A DNA stretch of 64,000 nt. It comes from Darksidea phi. Taxonomy: Eukaryota > Ascomycota > Dothideomycetes > Pleosporales > Lentitheciaceae. The notes under the pieces were generated by a model. It searched no databases and was not told where the DNA came from. It saw only the letters and a list, made by a program, of their open reading frames with translations. The number at the start of each line of letters is the position of its first letter. Position 1 is the stretch's first letter. This document shows positions 32,779 through 44,260 of this stretch, in pieces. A program made the position numbers and the translations under genes. The stretch spans positions 124,001 through 188,000 of the forward strand of contig JASJFT010000041.1 of assembly GCA_030770425.1 (NCBI GenBank). The letters are read 5' to 3'.

Positions 32779-33542
32779 ATGGTGAGACAAGTGACTGTCC
32801 TCAATTTCGCTCTACTAACCTCATCGTAGGCACCCAAGATCACTGCAAACCCGGCAAAACTAGCCACCATTCTTGCATGGTTCCACAAGACGGCCGTCGC
32901 ACACAGCATCAAGGACCTCGAAAAGGCTATCCCACAAGTCGCATCGATCAATGGCATGCAAGTCAAGGACTATCTGCAGGCGCTCGCCGACGACAGCAAG
33001 ATCCGGGTCGAGAAGATTGGCAGTGGCAACTGGTACTGGAGCTTTCCGAGCGACGACAAGAAGACGAAGGAAGCCGCACTTGGAAAGGCCCAGGACGAAT
33101 ACAATAAGGCTAATACAACGGCCGTAGAGCTGCAAGCAAAGATAGACGAGGCGGGAGCTGCGCGTGGAGAGGACGAGGATATACTCGTAGACACTGGTGC
33201 GCCACCTCTCACATGCATATGCTGTGACTGACTTATGTAGGCATGGACCGCAAGACTCTGATCGCCAGGCATGCCAACTTGACCAAGGAAATCGAGCAGC
33301 TCCGACAGGAGCTAGCCGCATATAGCGAACAAGATCCGGTCGAGGTGGAGAAGAAGAGTAATGAGGCGCAACAGTTCCGCAACGAGGTTGAGAAGTATAC
33401 TGATCAGATTCTCGTCATGGAGGGGTGGCTGAAGGGGCAAATGGGCGGAGATCCGGAGCAGATGACCAACCTTAAACGCGAACACTACGGCGACGAGTAC
33501 GACGAGGAGGAGGGTGGCTTACGTGAGCTTTGGTCGATGTGA
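32779..33542 (+). CDS. MND1: Meiotic nuclear division protein Mnd1
   Basis: Partner of Hop2; the heterodimer stimulates Dmc1/Rad51 strand exchange in meiosis. Three exons: 32779-32781 (just the ATG), 32830-33196 and 33241-33542. Introns are 32782-32829 (GTGAGA...CGTAG) and 33197-33240 (GTGCGC...GTAG). The product is 223 aa, usual for the family. The winged-helix N-terminus is LAWFHKTAVAHSIKDLEKA, VASINGMQVKDYLQALADD and IGSGNWYWSFPSD. A long coiled coil follows (KDEYNKANTTAVELQAKI-type heptads, then HANLTKEIEQLRQELAAY). The start-codon-only exon is supported because the second exon has no better in-frame ATG and begins APK, as Mnd1 proteins do after Met. Confidence 0.93.
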
Positions 33543-34050
33543 TCATGCCGAAGCAACGTCGAATGCGTTGAGAACAGGTCATCAGGAGGAGAATCAAATG
33601 TGTGTGACATGGAGTCGTAGGGGCGCATTTATGGGAGCAGTGTGAGACAAGATAGAGGTAGAACTGCTGATTGTCTCAAGCTTCCAATGGCTAAGCCACC
33701 TGCGAATGATTCATCTCGAATCATCGAGCTACTGCGTTCTAACCACCAAAATGCTTAGTATAATTTGCGTTCCTGAGTCACGGAATGACTGTGCTGCCGT
33801 TTAAGGCTGTGATTGTGGCGCGCGGCTTGCGCACGGTCCGAGTAGCCACGTTTTGATTCGCTCCAAGCCAGCGTCATAATCATCTTCCACAAAACGACAA
33901 CCAAACGTTCAATCGCAATATATAGCCTCTGCGGACTAACACGCTCACACCACTCAATCCGGCCCTGCTAAACAAGACGAATTGACATTCAGCCATTTCA
34001 ACTGGCCATTTCTTGGACAGATTTCAATAACAGCATTCACGATACCCCGC
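33543..34050. other. Intergenic, MND1 3' / Hel2-like 5'
   Basis: A 508-bp tandem spacer. The last 100 bp is a C/A-rich leader. No gene seen. Confidence 0.5.
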
Positions 34051-36534
34051 ATGGCCTCCACCACCAGCGCAACCACCTCTACTGCCGAAGGTGCGCACGA
34101 GAACCCCGGTCCCACGAGTCCAGCACGACGTGGAGGAAGAGGAAGAGGACGAGGACGGGGCGGAGGGGCACAATCTGGTCCAGACCACAACCACGAACAA
34201 ACGAACTCAAGAGGTCGTGGAAGAGGAGGCTTTCAAGCAGGCCGGGGACGGGGCCGTGGCAATCAAGATAGAGGCAATCGAGACGAAAGACTGCCGGGGA
34301 AAGGAAAAGCACCCATAGTCGATGCGCAAGAAGGGCAACCGGCGCCGCCAGTGCTTGCGTCGGACGCTGATGCAGAGGAAGGAGAGGTGTGCTTTATCTG
34401 CGCATCGCCCGTCCAGCACACCGCCGTCGCGCCCTGCAACCACCGTGCCTGCCACATCTGTTCCCTCCGATTACGAGCGCTGTACAAGACGAAAACGTGT
34501 GCGCATTGTAGGACCGAATCGGATCATGTAATATTCACGGATGATGTGAGCAAGAATTTCGAAGACTTTGTAGTGGGAGAATTTTTCAAGTCGGACGACA
34601 GTTTGGGCATACGCTTTGAGAAGGCTGAGATTTTTGAAGACACACGCTTGTTGCTACAATACAACTGCCCGGATGGCGAATGCGATGTGGCTTGTCTGGG
34701 CTGGCCGGATCTGCATAGGCACGTCAAAACTGCCCATGGCAAGGTCATGTGGTGAGTAACGCCCGCTCCCCTATCTGTGCTGGGAAACAGTGCCACTAGG
34801 ATACTCTTCTCGCTTTTGGCATCGAAGACAACATACTAACACTAAGATAGTGATCTTTGCACGCGAAACAAAAAGGTCTTCACGCACGAGCACGAACTCT
34901 TCACAATCGCCGAGCTAAGAAAGCATCAAAAATTCGGCGACGACAACCCTGGTGCGATTGATCAAAGCGGTTTCAGGGGACATCCCGAGTGCGGCTTCTG
35001 TCGACAGCGCTTCTATGGCGACGACGAGCTTTTCACGCATTGCAGAGACAAGCACGAGCGATGTCATATCTGTGATCGCCAGGCCGGAGGGCGAAGCCAG
35101 CAGTACTTTATCAACTACGAGGCTCTGGAAGTACACTTCCGAAAAGACCACTTCGTATGCCCAGACCGAGAATGCTTAGAGAAGAAGTTTGTCGTGTTTG
35201 ACTCGGAAATGGACCTCAAGGCACACCAGTTGGAGACGCACCCAAATGGGCTAACCAAAGACGCTCTACGCGATGCTCGGAGAGTAGACATTTCCGGCTT
35301 CCAGTTCCGAGAGTCACATGAGCAAGAAGCAAATGGGAGGCGTAATGGTCGCGGTCACGGACGAGAAGGAGGTAGGGGACGGGGGCGAGGGCGAGATCCC
35401 AACTCTGAGCCGCTGCCTGCATCGTCTGCCCAGCCTATGAGCAGAGCGGAACTGGCGTATCAGCGGCAGAGGGAACTGCAGAGCGGACCGTCTGCTGCCG
35501 GTCGAGCCTTCGGCGGGCAGCTCACGTCTGCTCCTACTCCTACCGAAGCTTTTGCTGCTAGGGCTCCGCCCTCCTCGGCAGAACCGCCCACAGTGACGGC
35601 CACGCGTCCGACTACCACGACGGCTAGCAGCGCTACGAATGGCATGGATAGATTAAGTCTCAGTACGCAGCCTGCCAATGCAGCTCCACAGACGCCTCAA
35701 GACCAAGCTCGGCTTTTGCGGCATACTGCAGTTACCGAACGGGCTTCCAATATGCTACGCAACGACCAAGCAAAACTGCAAGAGTTTCGGACGCAGATAT
35801 CAGCCTATCGCAACTCAAAGGTGTCGGCGACGCAGCTCATCGAAGGCTTCTTCGCCCTCTTTGATACAAGCTCGGCGGAGCTTGGCAAGTTGGTCAAAGA
35901 GCTAGCCGATATCTTCGAGATGCAAGCCAAGCGCGAGGGTCTGCTCAAGGCATGGGGCGATTGGAGGGCAATCAACGAAGACTATCCGTCTCTTCCCGGA
36001 CTCGCCACCGAACAGTCGTTGAGTGGCAGTCTTGCGGCGCACGGCGGCTCGCGGGTGCTGAAGTTGAAGAGCTCTACGGCGCAGTCGTCACGGTCATCGG
36101 TCAGCAAGCAAGCGAGCTGGAACAGCACGTCTTCAAACGGCCTGTTTCCTCCATTGCCAGCTGCGACATCCAGTCGGATCGGGGCGAAGCCTGGGCAGAC
36201 AGCGTGGGCGACGTCTTCGACGAGCGCAAGTCCTCGCGTCTCACCCATGCCCTCGCGCGCGCCAACGCCAGCGGCGTCGAAGAAGCAAGCCAGTTCGGAC
36301 GCGTTCCCAGCACTCCCTGCAGCGCCGAAGCCCATGAGCACCATCTTCAGTCCAGGCTACACGGGGGCGGGGCTGCGGCGGGACAACGGCGCGCGCAATA
36401 CAGCCGTCAATGCATGGTCGGGGGCGGGGGCGGGCTCAAGCAGTGCGAATGCGCTGTCGGCGGAGGAGACCGGTGGTGGCGGCAAGAAGAAGGGCAACAA
36501 GAGCAAGAAGCAGACGTTGTTTCACTTCGGCTAG
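34051..36534 (+). CDS. RING E3 ubiquitin ligase Hel2/ZNF598-type
   Basis: Senses collided ribosomes and ubiquitinates small-subunit proteins to start ribosome quality control. Exons are 34051-34751 and 34851-36534, with intron 34752-34850 (GTGAGT...CTAACACTAAGATAG). The product is 794 aa. The N-terminus is an RGG/RGR-rich RNA-binding tract (residues 25-85). The RING finger is CFICASPVQHTAVAPCNHRACHICS...CAHCRTE (about residues 112-155). C2H2-type fingers follow: YNCPDGECDVACLGWPDLHRHVKTAHG, CGFCRQRFYGDDELFTHCRDKHERCHIC and CPDRECLEKKFVVFDSEMDLKAHQLETH (each quoted in part). The C-terminal third is Ala/Ser-rich with a helix-rich module and ends in KKQTLFHFG. The upstream frame has no ATG before 34051. 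Confidence 0.93.
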
Positions 36535-37084
36535 CGCAGCGGGGCATGCAGCTAGAGATGGCGGCTGCCTAATCGGGGCGCTCGCAGACGGGAGGTGCAG
36601 ACGGGCATGCAGACGGACATGCAGACGGCGCGATGCAGAGGGGGGGGATCCCGGGCGGAGGCATTTCAGGCAATATGAGGTGCAGGTCGGGGGCTGCGTT
36701 GTCGAGAAGTGCTTTCACCCAGGCTGTGTGTGCAGATCAGGTGGGCATGGCGTGGTACAAGTAGATGGAACTGAGCAGCATGATGCAATTGACGATGACG
36801 CTGTGCGTGCGCCTGATTCGTGTGAGGCGTGGACTAACGCAACCGTAGCCGCCGTGCCGGATCTCTGTGCGGAAGGAGCCCGTCCCATGGGCCCGCGGGC
36901 AGATCTCAACGGCAGCGGTCGCGGTCACGGCGACGGCGATGCGCGCATGTTTGTGCGTGAGCGCTGGTGCGCCCGCCGACGCGCTGCAGACACGAGCGCC
37001 CGGGCGTGCTGCAGACGCGTGCAGCAGGCTAAATAGCGATCGCCCAAGACGAGGTGCGTGTGCGCGTCGCGGGTGGTGTGGAGC

Positions 37085-37114
37085 GGGTGGAGTGGGTGGA
37101 GAGGGTGGTGTGGG
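37085..37114 (+). repeat. Potential G-quadruplex, 9-bp period
   Basis: Four GGG triplets start at 37085, 37094, 37103 and 37112, each separated by exactly six bases, meeting the G3-N1-7 quadruplex pattern. It lies on the velB coding strand, about 730 bp before its start. Folding is not shown by sequence alone. Confidence 0.55.
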
Positions 37115-37149
37115 AGGTGTGCTGTGGTGTGGTGTGCTGCGCCGTGTGT

Positions 37150-37170
37150 GGGTGTGGGCGAGGGTGTGGG
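37150..37170 (+). repeat. Potential G-quadruplex, 6-bp period
   Basis: Four GGG triplets start at 37150, 37156, 37162 and 37168 with three-base loops, a short-loop arrangement expected to be more stable than the neighbouring one. Same strand as velB. Confidence 0.6.
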
Positions 37171-37715
37171 TGTGGACGGGATCCCGCCGTTCGGGACCCA
37201 AGGCGCCTGCGGGTAGGTGGTAGCTCGATGCAGCTGCGCGTCGACTCTCCCATCTCTCCCAGGCCTCCCCACGACGCGGGCACCCATATAGGCATATAGT
37301 GCGACGAGCGACGCCAGAGCATCGCAGCGCTTGCAGCCCTCTGACACTGGCAGCTCAGGCGCACAAGAGACGACGGTTGCGCCGCCGCCATACGACCGTC
37401 TCATCATCGTCAACACCAGCGACCCCCCTCTGGTCCCGACGCCGACCCCTCGCCGCCCTCCCCCCCTCCCCCTTCGCCCTCCCCTCCCCGCGCATCTCCA
37501 CCGCGCATCCTCGTCGCGCCGTCGTCGTCTCGTCGCCTGCGAGCTGCGCTGCGGGTCGGCCGTTTCTGTTGAGCGACGTGGGCACGAGGTACAAAGACAA
37601 TGCCATCCTCACCGTAACGCATCCGCACGTGTCGTCCCTTTTCTCCTCCACCACCCGTGGTCGGCCACGCATCGCGACCGTTGTTCGTCCTTGTTCGCAA
37701 CTTCTTCACCGACTT

Positions 37716-37770
37716 GTCCGCCTCGTCCGCCTCGCCCGCCTCGCCCGCCTTGCCCACCTCGCAAACCCCG
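37716..37770 (+). repeat. Imperfect 9-bp tandem repeat (CCGCCTCGC-type)
   Basis: About five imperfect copies of a 9-bp C-rich unit lie just before the predicted velB start. If transcribed it would be part of the 5' leader. Low complexity, no gene. Confidence 0.6.
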
Positions 37771-37812
37771 TCAACCTCGCCCACCACATCTGCTGGAGCC
37801 AGTCCCGCCGAC

Positions 37813-39065
37813 ATGTACGTTCCACCCGCACCCGCACTCGCACCGCTCTGGAGCTTTTTGCTGATCTTGTACCCCCCGCCCTCAGGAACTCTCGCCAGAA
37901 CAATCAATATCCGGTCGCAGCCCACGAACCTGCTACGATGAACCGCATGCCGCCTCAGTCGGCCCCGGCCCTCTACCCTCATGTCACCAGCAATCATCTT
38001 CTTCCCTACCAAGGGAGCAAGAACGGTCGGACCTACAAGTCCGTGTGCGCCCACAGCGTCTGCAGCATCAGCTAACCCTATGTACAGGTTGATCGTCGAG
38101 CAGCAGCCGATTCGCGCGCGCATGTGCGGCTTTGGAGACAAGGTAAGACCACGCCCAGCGCCCCCATCGCTATGGCCAAGGCTGAGACATGTGACCGTGG
38201 TAGGATCGTCGACCCATTACGCCGCCGCCTTGCATTCGGCTCATCGTGTGCGATTCCGCCTCCGGTAATGAGATAGACGCGAACGAGGTCGACAGCACTT
38301 TCTTCGTTCTCACCGTCGACCTGTGGGACTCGGACGGTGCTCGCGAGGTCAACCTGGTCCGCCATTCCAGTGGTGCTCCGACCGTGTCAATCAGTAGTAG
38401 CACTACGACTTCGTATCCTCCGCCCCCTGAGCGCCCGTCCATGTCCATGTACGCTGCCATGGTGCCCTCAGGATACGATGCCTACGGCCGCCCTATGCCC
38501 CAGGCTCCGTATGCCGCCCCGCCCAGCTACTACGCCTCTCAAGGAGGTGCCCCGGGCTATCCTTATGCCAACCAGCATCCTTACGCCCCGGCCCCCGTGG
38601 CGATGCCGCTTGCAGTAGCACCCCCGCCGACTTCGGCGACGGGCATGTTCACGCGTAATCTCATCGGAAGCCTTACGGTGAATGCCTTCAAGCTCACCGA
38701 CACTGAGGGCAAGGTTGGCTTTTGGTTCGTCCTCCAGGATCTGTCAGTCCGAACCGAAGGTTCTTTCAGGTATGTGTTAGCGCCGTGTAGCTTTGTCGCA
38801 CCCCGCTAACAGACGCAGGCTGAAGATGAACTTTGTCGATGTCGGCAGCGGTCAAAACAACAACCACCTCAACACGGGCCGCGCTCCCGTCCTGGCGAAC
38901 TGCTTCTCCGATCCCTTCCAAGTCTACTCTGCAAAAAAGTTCCCCGGCGTCATAGAAAGCACGCCGCTCAGCAAGGCCTTTGCAAGCCAGGGGATCAAAA
39001 TCCCTATCCGCAAAGATGGTCCTAAAACGCTGAACAACCAAGCGGAATACGATGCTGATGAATAA
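37813..39065 (+). CDS. velB: Velvet family regulator VelB
   Basis: Light- and development-responsive regulator that partners VeA and LaeA, or VosA, in the nucleus. Exons 38088-38142, 38204-38769 and 38819-39065 are firm. The first part is 37886-38038 (intron 38039-38087, donor GTCCGT). I propose that the ATG is split, AT at 37813-37814 and G at 37886, over intron 37815-37885, giving 340 aa; a simpler start is the ATG at 37938. Velvet motifs: [45 protein letters not shown], and after a Pro/Tyr/Gln-rich insert, [30 protein letters not shown] and [20 protein letters not shown]. The insert between the two half domains and the end IPIRKDG are characteristic of VelB rather than VosA, VeA or VelC. 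Confidence 0.9.
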
Positions 39066-39941
39066 TCGCAGGTATCAATGTTTCCTATAGTTAGACCGGT
39101 ACAACGTGGCTAACGGGGCCGAGGAATTTGAGGACATGGAAAAGCCAGGCGAACGGACCTTCAAAACGGGGGTATGCATACAATACCATCCAATTGCCAG
39201 AGCTGTAGGAAGGCGTCATCGCGTTTCTGCTGGCATTGGTGCTTTCGGAGTTGCATACTATTTACTGTTATCTTTTTCCTTTTTTTCCCAGGGAACCTCG
39301 CGCGGCGTTTTCGAGTTTGCCATGGGATGTGAGATGAGGGTCGTGGAAAAAAAGCGTCTACAAAAGCAATCGCGCTTTGGGCTGGGCCTTTTTTTTTTTT
39401 TACTTCGCATACCTGTGAGATATATTTCTAAGGCTGAGGCTTGTCGGCTTGGGACGAGCTTAAGGCGGTGGTATAGAAGGTACTACTATTTTCACGCCTA
39501 TATATAGTGGGTATTCCTGGGCTTGTGTAGCATCGTGTGCGTTGGTGTGACGTGTCTAGCCCGATCTATGTCCACACCCACGAACCGATGACATGGTGAG
39601 AGTGGCCTGGCTTGTCGCATCTTTAGTCAACAGTACTAGGCTCAGTTTTATGGGATGGAAGGTGGTATCGTGGTGTTGGAGATTTGTTGTGATGCCGCCT
39701 TTGATAGGTATTAGCGCATTCACCACAGCATTCTTCTATTTCGAATTAACCGTGTAGTCATCGGTACTAATTGTGTTGCTTTCTTTCTTTCCTTACTATG
39801 TAGCAGGAAAAAGCGTAGGTGTTCTTTGAACCGTGTTGTAGGTCTGTATTGTAAGGATATACTACCGACGACGGCGTTAATTACTTCTGCGGTTCTGCAT
39901 TTCCGCAGTTCAGCAGTTCTGCGGTGGGAATAGAGCTTGAG

Positions 39942-39964
39942 CTTGAGCTTGCGGCAAGCTCAAG
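39942..39964 (+). repeat. Perfect 10-bp hairpin with 3-nt loop
   Basis: CTTGAGCTTG (39942-39951), loop CGG and CAAGCTCAAG (39955-39964) form a perfect stem. The left arm is preceded by another GAGCTT copy, so it grows out of a short direct repeat. Just upstream are repeated TTCTGCGG/TTCCGCAG words (39886-39925). Confidence 0.7.
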
Positions 39965-40572
39965 GAGAAATGCTTGTCTACGTCTTAGTTACTACCTAGT
40001 ATGGTGGTGCCATGGTGCTACGGTGCTTTGTAAGCGGGGAAGCGAAGAGATTGATTGGCCAATTAATTAGGCCAAGTCAAGTATTTATTTCCACAAGCCG
40101 CAGGTGTGCGCGTGAGATGAAAAACAGCAAATGTACGTCATGGAAATCTGGCTCTGCTACCGGACGTCTTCAATATTGTATTTTGTTAGGAAGCACCATG
40201 AGGAGGCTGCATTCAGTCACGCTCAGCGATAGTTGCAGGACTCTTTCGTTCCCCACCTAAGTAGAAGAGTACACGTCTGTTGTACTCTATGTACATGTCA
40301 CAAGCGTAAGCCACCATCGTTGGCGGTGTTCTGTTTGAACCAACCACCATTAGCTAGGTACGGTACAAGCAAAAATAGTGACATCCGGTGATGCCGATAC
40401 CCCAACAATATAGGCATGTGGCAGAATTTGCAAAAAAGGGGGCCAAGGTCACAGGGGAGGGGGTTTCTTTTTTTAATTATCGTGGAAGCTCGTAGAAGGA
40501 AGACAGAAAGGCTAATGAGTAGCTTACCCGGTACATTAGATGCAGGGATCGGCTGTTTGTATCTCGAGAGAA

Positions 40573-40595
40573 TGTGTGTGTGTGTGTGTGTGTGT
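40573..40595. repeat. TG dinucleotide microsatellite
   Basis: An uninterrupted (TG)n run of about 11 units in the gene-free region. Likely polymorphic between isolates. Confidence 0.9.
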
Positions 40596-42212
40596 ATCCG
40601 CGTTTTCCACCCCTCCCTCCCCAAAAGTTCCCAGCGTAATTATAAGCTGCGTCCGCGTCGAGGTGACGGACGGATGCGAAAGGAGCAAGCTCGCTCGATG
40701 ACTGGCGGCTACCCACCCGGGCGGTCGTGCGAATACACTAATTCCTTGGAGAAAGCATGTAATTACGCCCGAAAAAGCTTGCTGTGTTTTCCAGTACGTG
40801 TGTGTGTGGGGATCTGCGACACGTCACGTCGCCACTCACCGCTCCGCCCCTCTCTTCCAGCCGGCATCATCACGTCACATGATAGGTCCACAAGAGCTTG
40901 AAAGAGTTAAGCGTGCACCGCCACAGAATCACTCACGCACACACACACTCCCCTCGCACGGTCCCTTATGGGGAAAACCAAATTTCCATGCTAGGCTGAG
41001 CCGTCTGGGCGCAGGATCCCTGTCCCCCCTCCCCCTCCCCCTCCCCTCCTCGCAAGGTCGAGGCCCTCGCGGCCAAGCGTGTGCGCCTGTGAACCCCGTC
41101 TATGCACGATATATGTGTGCATGGCTCTGTCATGAGGCACGAGGACAGAGCGGGCTGTGCAGCGATGCGATATCAGAGTTTCGGAATGGGGGGGTTTCCG
41201 CGCGATTGGGGGGCAGATATGAAGGATAATGGATGGGGAGGCAGTGGAAAAAGGGCGTGGTCGAGATCCCGTCGTGGGCTCCGAGAAATTTTTTGTCGAT
41301 CTTCTGACATGTTCAGATGATTGCGGATTGCGCACATGAACGCGAGAGGTTGCTGCATGGTTCAGGCCGTTGGGGAAAAGGACACGTGGTATTATTCATC
41401 GCATGTGCGGTACGCGCCGGTGAAAGGGGTTTCGTCGTTCCGGAGCTTCGTTGGGAAATGAAGGGCGGATGGATTGTGTGCCCCTAAGTCAGGCGCCCGA
41501 ATTTCGGAATTTGCTTCTGTTTGCCGTGTGCACGGCTAGGAACGCCATTCCATCTCAAGTGAGTTTGGGCGAGATCCACTCTTGCGTGGCGCTGGTCCTG
41601 AACGTCTGCATTGGCTAGCTGATTGGTCCGGCTCGCTGGTCCGCATAGGACGAGCATCTGGCGTCCCCACTGCACTGAAAACAGCCCACTTTGGCAGGGC
41701 ACGCGCTGAAAGGACACCCCACAGCAACTCTCAGGAGGGAGGCCATGTCGACGCAGAAAGTAAAGCGTGAGGGGTCAACGCTCGGAAAGCCTCATAAAAC
41801 GACAAAAAGACGCGTGTGCAATACGGTATCACCAATACTCTGCGTGCATACCAAACAGTGCTTGAAAAAAAGAAACCACCATGCAAACAATGTATTAGGT
41901 TTGCGAAAAAACCGAACAATTACTGCGATACGGAAAGGACCGAAAGGACTACGATACTCAACTTTCGTTGCCAAATGCCACCCATACTTCGTACACGTCT
42001 CGTCTCGTTTGCGTTCTCAACCAAGAAATCGTTGCTTCGTCGACATCGTTCTTCGACTCGTGAAGGTAGCCTGCCCGGCAGGATGGACATCCCCTCCCCC
42101 CTACTAAATCCATGAACGCCAAGGCCAGATGCTAAACGTATTGCTGACAGCACGGCCTCGCAATGCACCCCGAGACAGCCTCGCAATGCCATGCCATGTA
42201 TGCCATGCTCAC

Positions 42213-44260
42213 TCAGAACTGCCGCATCTGAAGGCCACCGGGTGGAGGTGCCATCATCGGTGCCGCAGAGCCGGGAGGCGGAAGACGGGGGAACATCTGA
42301 AGCAGTCGCTCGCCGACACTGGGCTCAAGCTCAGTGCCGTCCCTCGCAATCTTGACTTCGCGATTGGCGTTCCAAGGGTTGCGAAGCCCGCGTGTGCGGT
42401 AAAACGGTAGACGGCTGGTGGAAAGCCATTCGATCTTGAACGGTTTTCCCCAGCCCTGCACGACACCAGATGCCTCTCCGTCCACTTGTTGTTCCTCCTG
42501 TTCGCCTTGTTCTTCTTCGCTCTCGGACTCGGACAGCTGCGCTTCCCAGAATATCGTGCCGCGTGCCGAATCGTCAATAACTCTGCCTTTGGGGGCAAAC
42601 TCAGTCGCCGGTGTAGGAATCGACTTTGGCACGTCGGCGTCCACGTCAGGCTCGGGCTTGGGAGCCGGGCCCATTAGCTGGGCACCATCTTCAAGGATTC
42701 GTGACGCCATACGAGCATAACCAAAGTACTCGCCCGACTTATTCGCAGAGAAGATAAGGTAGACGTTCCTAGCAGTCTACAGCGAGTTAGCAGAGTGACA
42801 ACACGGTTCGAAGTTGTGTCCATACCTCGAAAGCTTTGTTCAGTGCCTCCTCGTTGTGCGACTGAGTAGCCCAGATGCCGTTGCGAACGCTGAGCTCCAG
42901 ATCTTGGAGGGTGAGGCTCTTGACAATGAAGTATCTTTCCGAGGGCGTCAAAGCTTCTCTGGCTTCTTCGCCGCTCTTTCGGCCCGTGGTCTCGCCATCT
43001 ACTTGCGCTGCTTCCCCATCGACCTCTTGCGGGGACCGTGGAGGTGAACCTGCTTGTGAGCCAGCAACCATGGCAGATGGTCCTGTGGGAGTACCTGGCG
43101 GAGGCCTCGAACTGCGGCGTAGTCGACACACTAGCCTGACACCATTGAACCGCGAGTCGTGGAATCTGTGCATGGCGGCAGTGCACGCCGCCTCAGAACG
43201 ATAGTTGACAAAGGCGCAATTGCTCTTCGAGATGAGAAAGAGGCTCTCAATGTCCTTTGTAGCATCCCGCGAAAAGTGGTCCTTCAGCGCCACAATGTTT
43301 GTCCCGGGAGGAAGATTTCCAACCCAGAGTGCATGGCCTGACTGTTTTGGCTTTCGCGGTGGCCCTCGAGGAATGGAACTCGCCGGTCCTGGTTGTTGGT
43401 AGCCTATAGACGCACGAGTCAGTGGATATCCAACGTATCCATACCGTGCTCATCAACTCACCTGGCGCTTGCACAAAAGGGCCACCGAACATGGGCCCAG
43501 CCACTCCTGGGCCTCCCTGCATGTTGCTAGAAGCCATGCGATGCACAGGAAAGCCGCCATCCGGCTGCGGCATCTCTACACTCTGTCTTCTGCCATACGC
43601 CGTCTGACTTTGATTGCTCTGTCCCGGAAAGCCTTGGGGATACTGCGCCTGAGGTGCATATGGCCCCGGATAGTATAGATACTGCGAATGTTGCGGAAAG
43701 TTCTGATAGGGCGTCTGTATCGGGCCAGGGGCTTGTTGACCAGCAGGAAACTGGGCGTAGTTGGCGTGCTGTGAGCCTTGTGGTGGTACAAAATTCTGCT
43801 GAAACTGGCCGGTGTTGAACCCAGCTCCGTAATGTGTAGGGAGTGGTCCAGACGCAGGACCAGGGACTTGCATGTTGTGCTGGAGCTGGTAAACAAGAGC
43901 GGAGGTTGAGGCGCCGGACAGTTGGCGCTGGTCGTGTTGTCGCATCGAAGGAGTTCCCTGGGCTGCGTTAACGGAGGCGTGAGCTGGCAGAGCGCTTGCC
44001 ATTGCGCCCATGTTCATGGGGGTGGCTCCATGATCTTGTGTCTGGCGGTGCGGACTTTGTGGGTGCGCCGGAGAACGAGGGTCGGGACGCAGCTGGGCCT
44101 GCGGAATTGCGCTGAGCTGGGAGTAAAAAGGAGAATTACTACTAGGAGACTTCGAGTCCGACGTCGGGTTGGGGGTGCCCTGACGCTCGTCGTCTTGCGC
44201 AAGACCAGTTGCTGCGATGTTCAAGGGCTGGGGACCAGACCCGGGAGGTATGTCGCCCAT
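42213..44260 (-). CDS. RRM-YTH protein, candidate m6A RNA reader
   Basis: Three exons on the minus strand, 44260-43462, 43403-42826 and 42776-42213, with introns of 58 and 49 bp, encode about 646 aa. The N-terminal half is disordered and Gln/Pro/Tyr-rich. An RRM follows with ALWVGNLPPGTNIVALKDHF and SNCAFVNYRSEAACTAAMHRF. The YTH domain begins with RYFIVKSLTLQDLELSVRNGIWATQSHNE, continues with VYLIFSANKSGEYFGYARM, and ends with FKIEWLSTSRLPF, LRNPWNANREVKIARDGTELEP and ERLLQMF (quoted in parts). The Trp of NGIW is one of the aromatic-cage residues. An ATG at 44317 is in frame, but it lies inside a likely 5' leader intron (donor CAG|GTACGT near 44428, acceptor TACAG near 44298), so the start is put at 44260. 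Confidence 0.9.

Larger units (their letters stand above)
36535..37812. other. Strand-skewed low-complexity region before velB, 1.28 kb
   Basis: No credible gene: the frames here are long only because of GC and strand skew. It contains GCAGACGG-type tandem words at 36589-36640, G-rich potential quadruplexes at 37085-37170, C-rich tracts at 37440-37500, and CCGCCTCGC-type repeats at 37716-37770. It probably includes the velB promoter and a long 5' leader. Confidence 0.55.
39066..42212. other. 3.1-kb gene-free region between convergent genes
   Basis: Lies between the stops of velB (+) and the RRM-YTH gene (-). Frames such as 39106-39507 and 40416-40901 show no conserved features. It contains T-rich tracts, a perfect hairpin at 39942-39964, a TG microsatellite at 40573-40595 and a C-rich tract at about 41021-41050. 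A long non-coding RNA cannot be excluded, but nothing supports one. Confidence 0.5.

Noticed and set aside
36535..37812. Several overlapping frames of 60-250 codons before velB
   Set aside because: They arise from strand-skewed C/G-rich low complexity; products are Pro/Arg/His-rich with no domain, and frames coexist on both strands.
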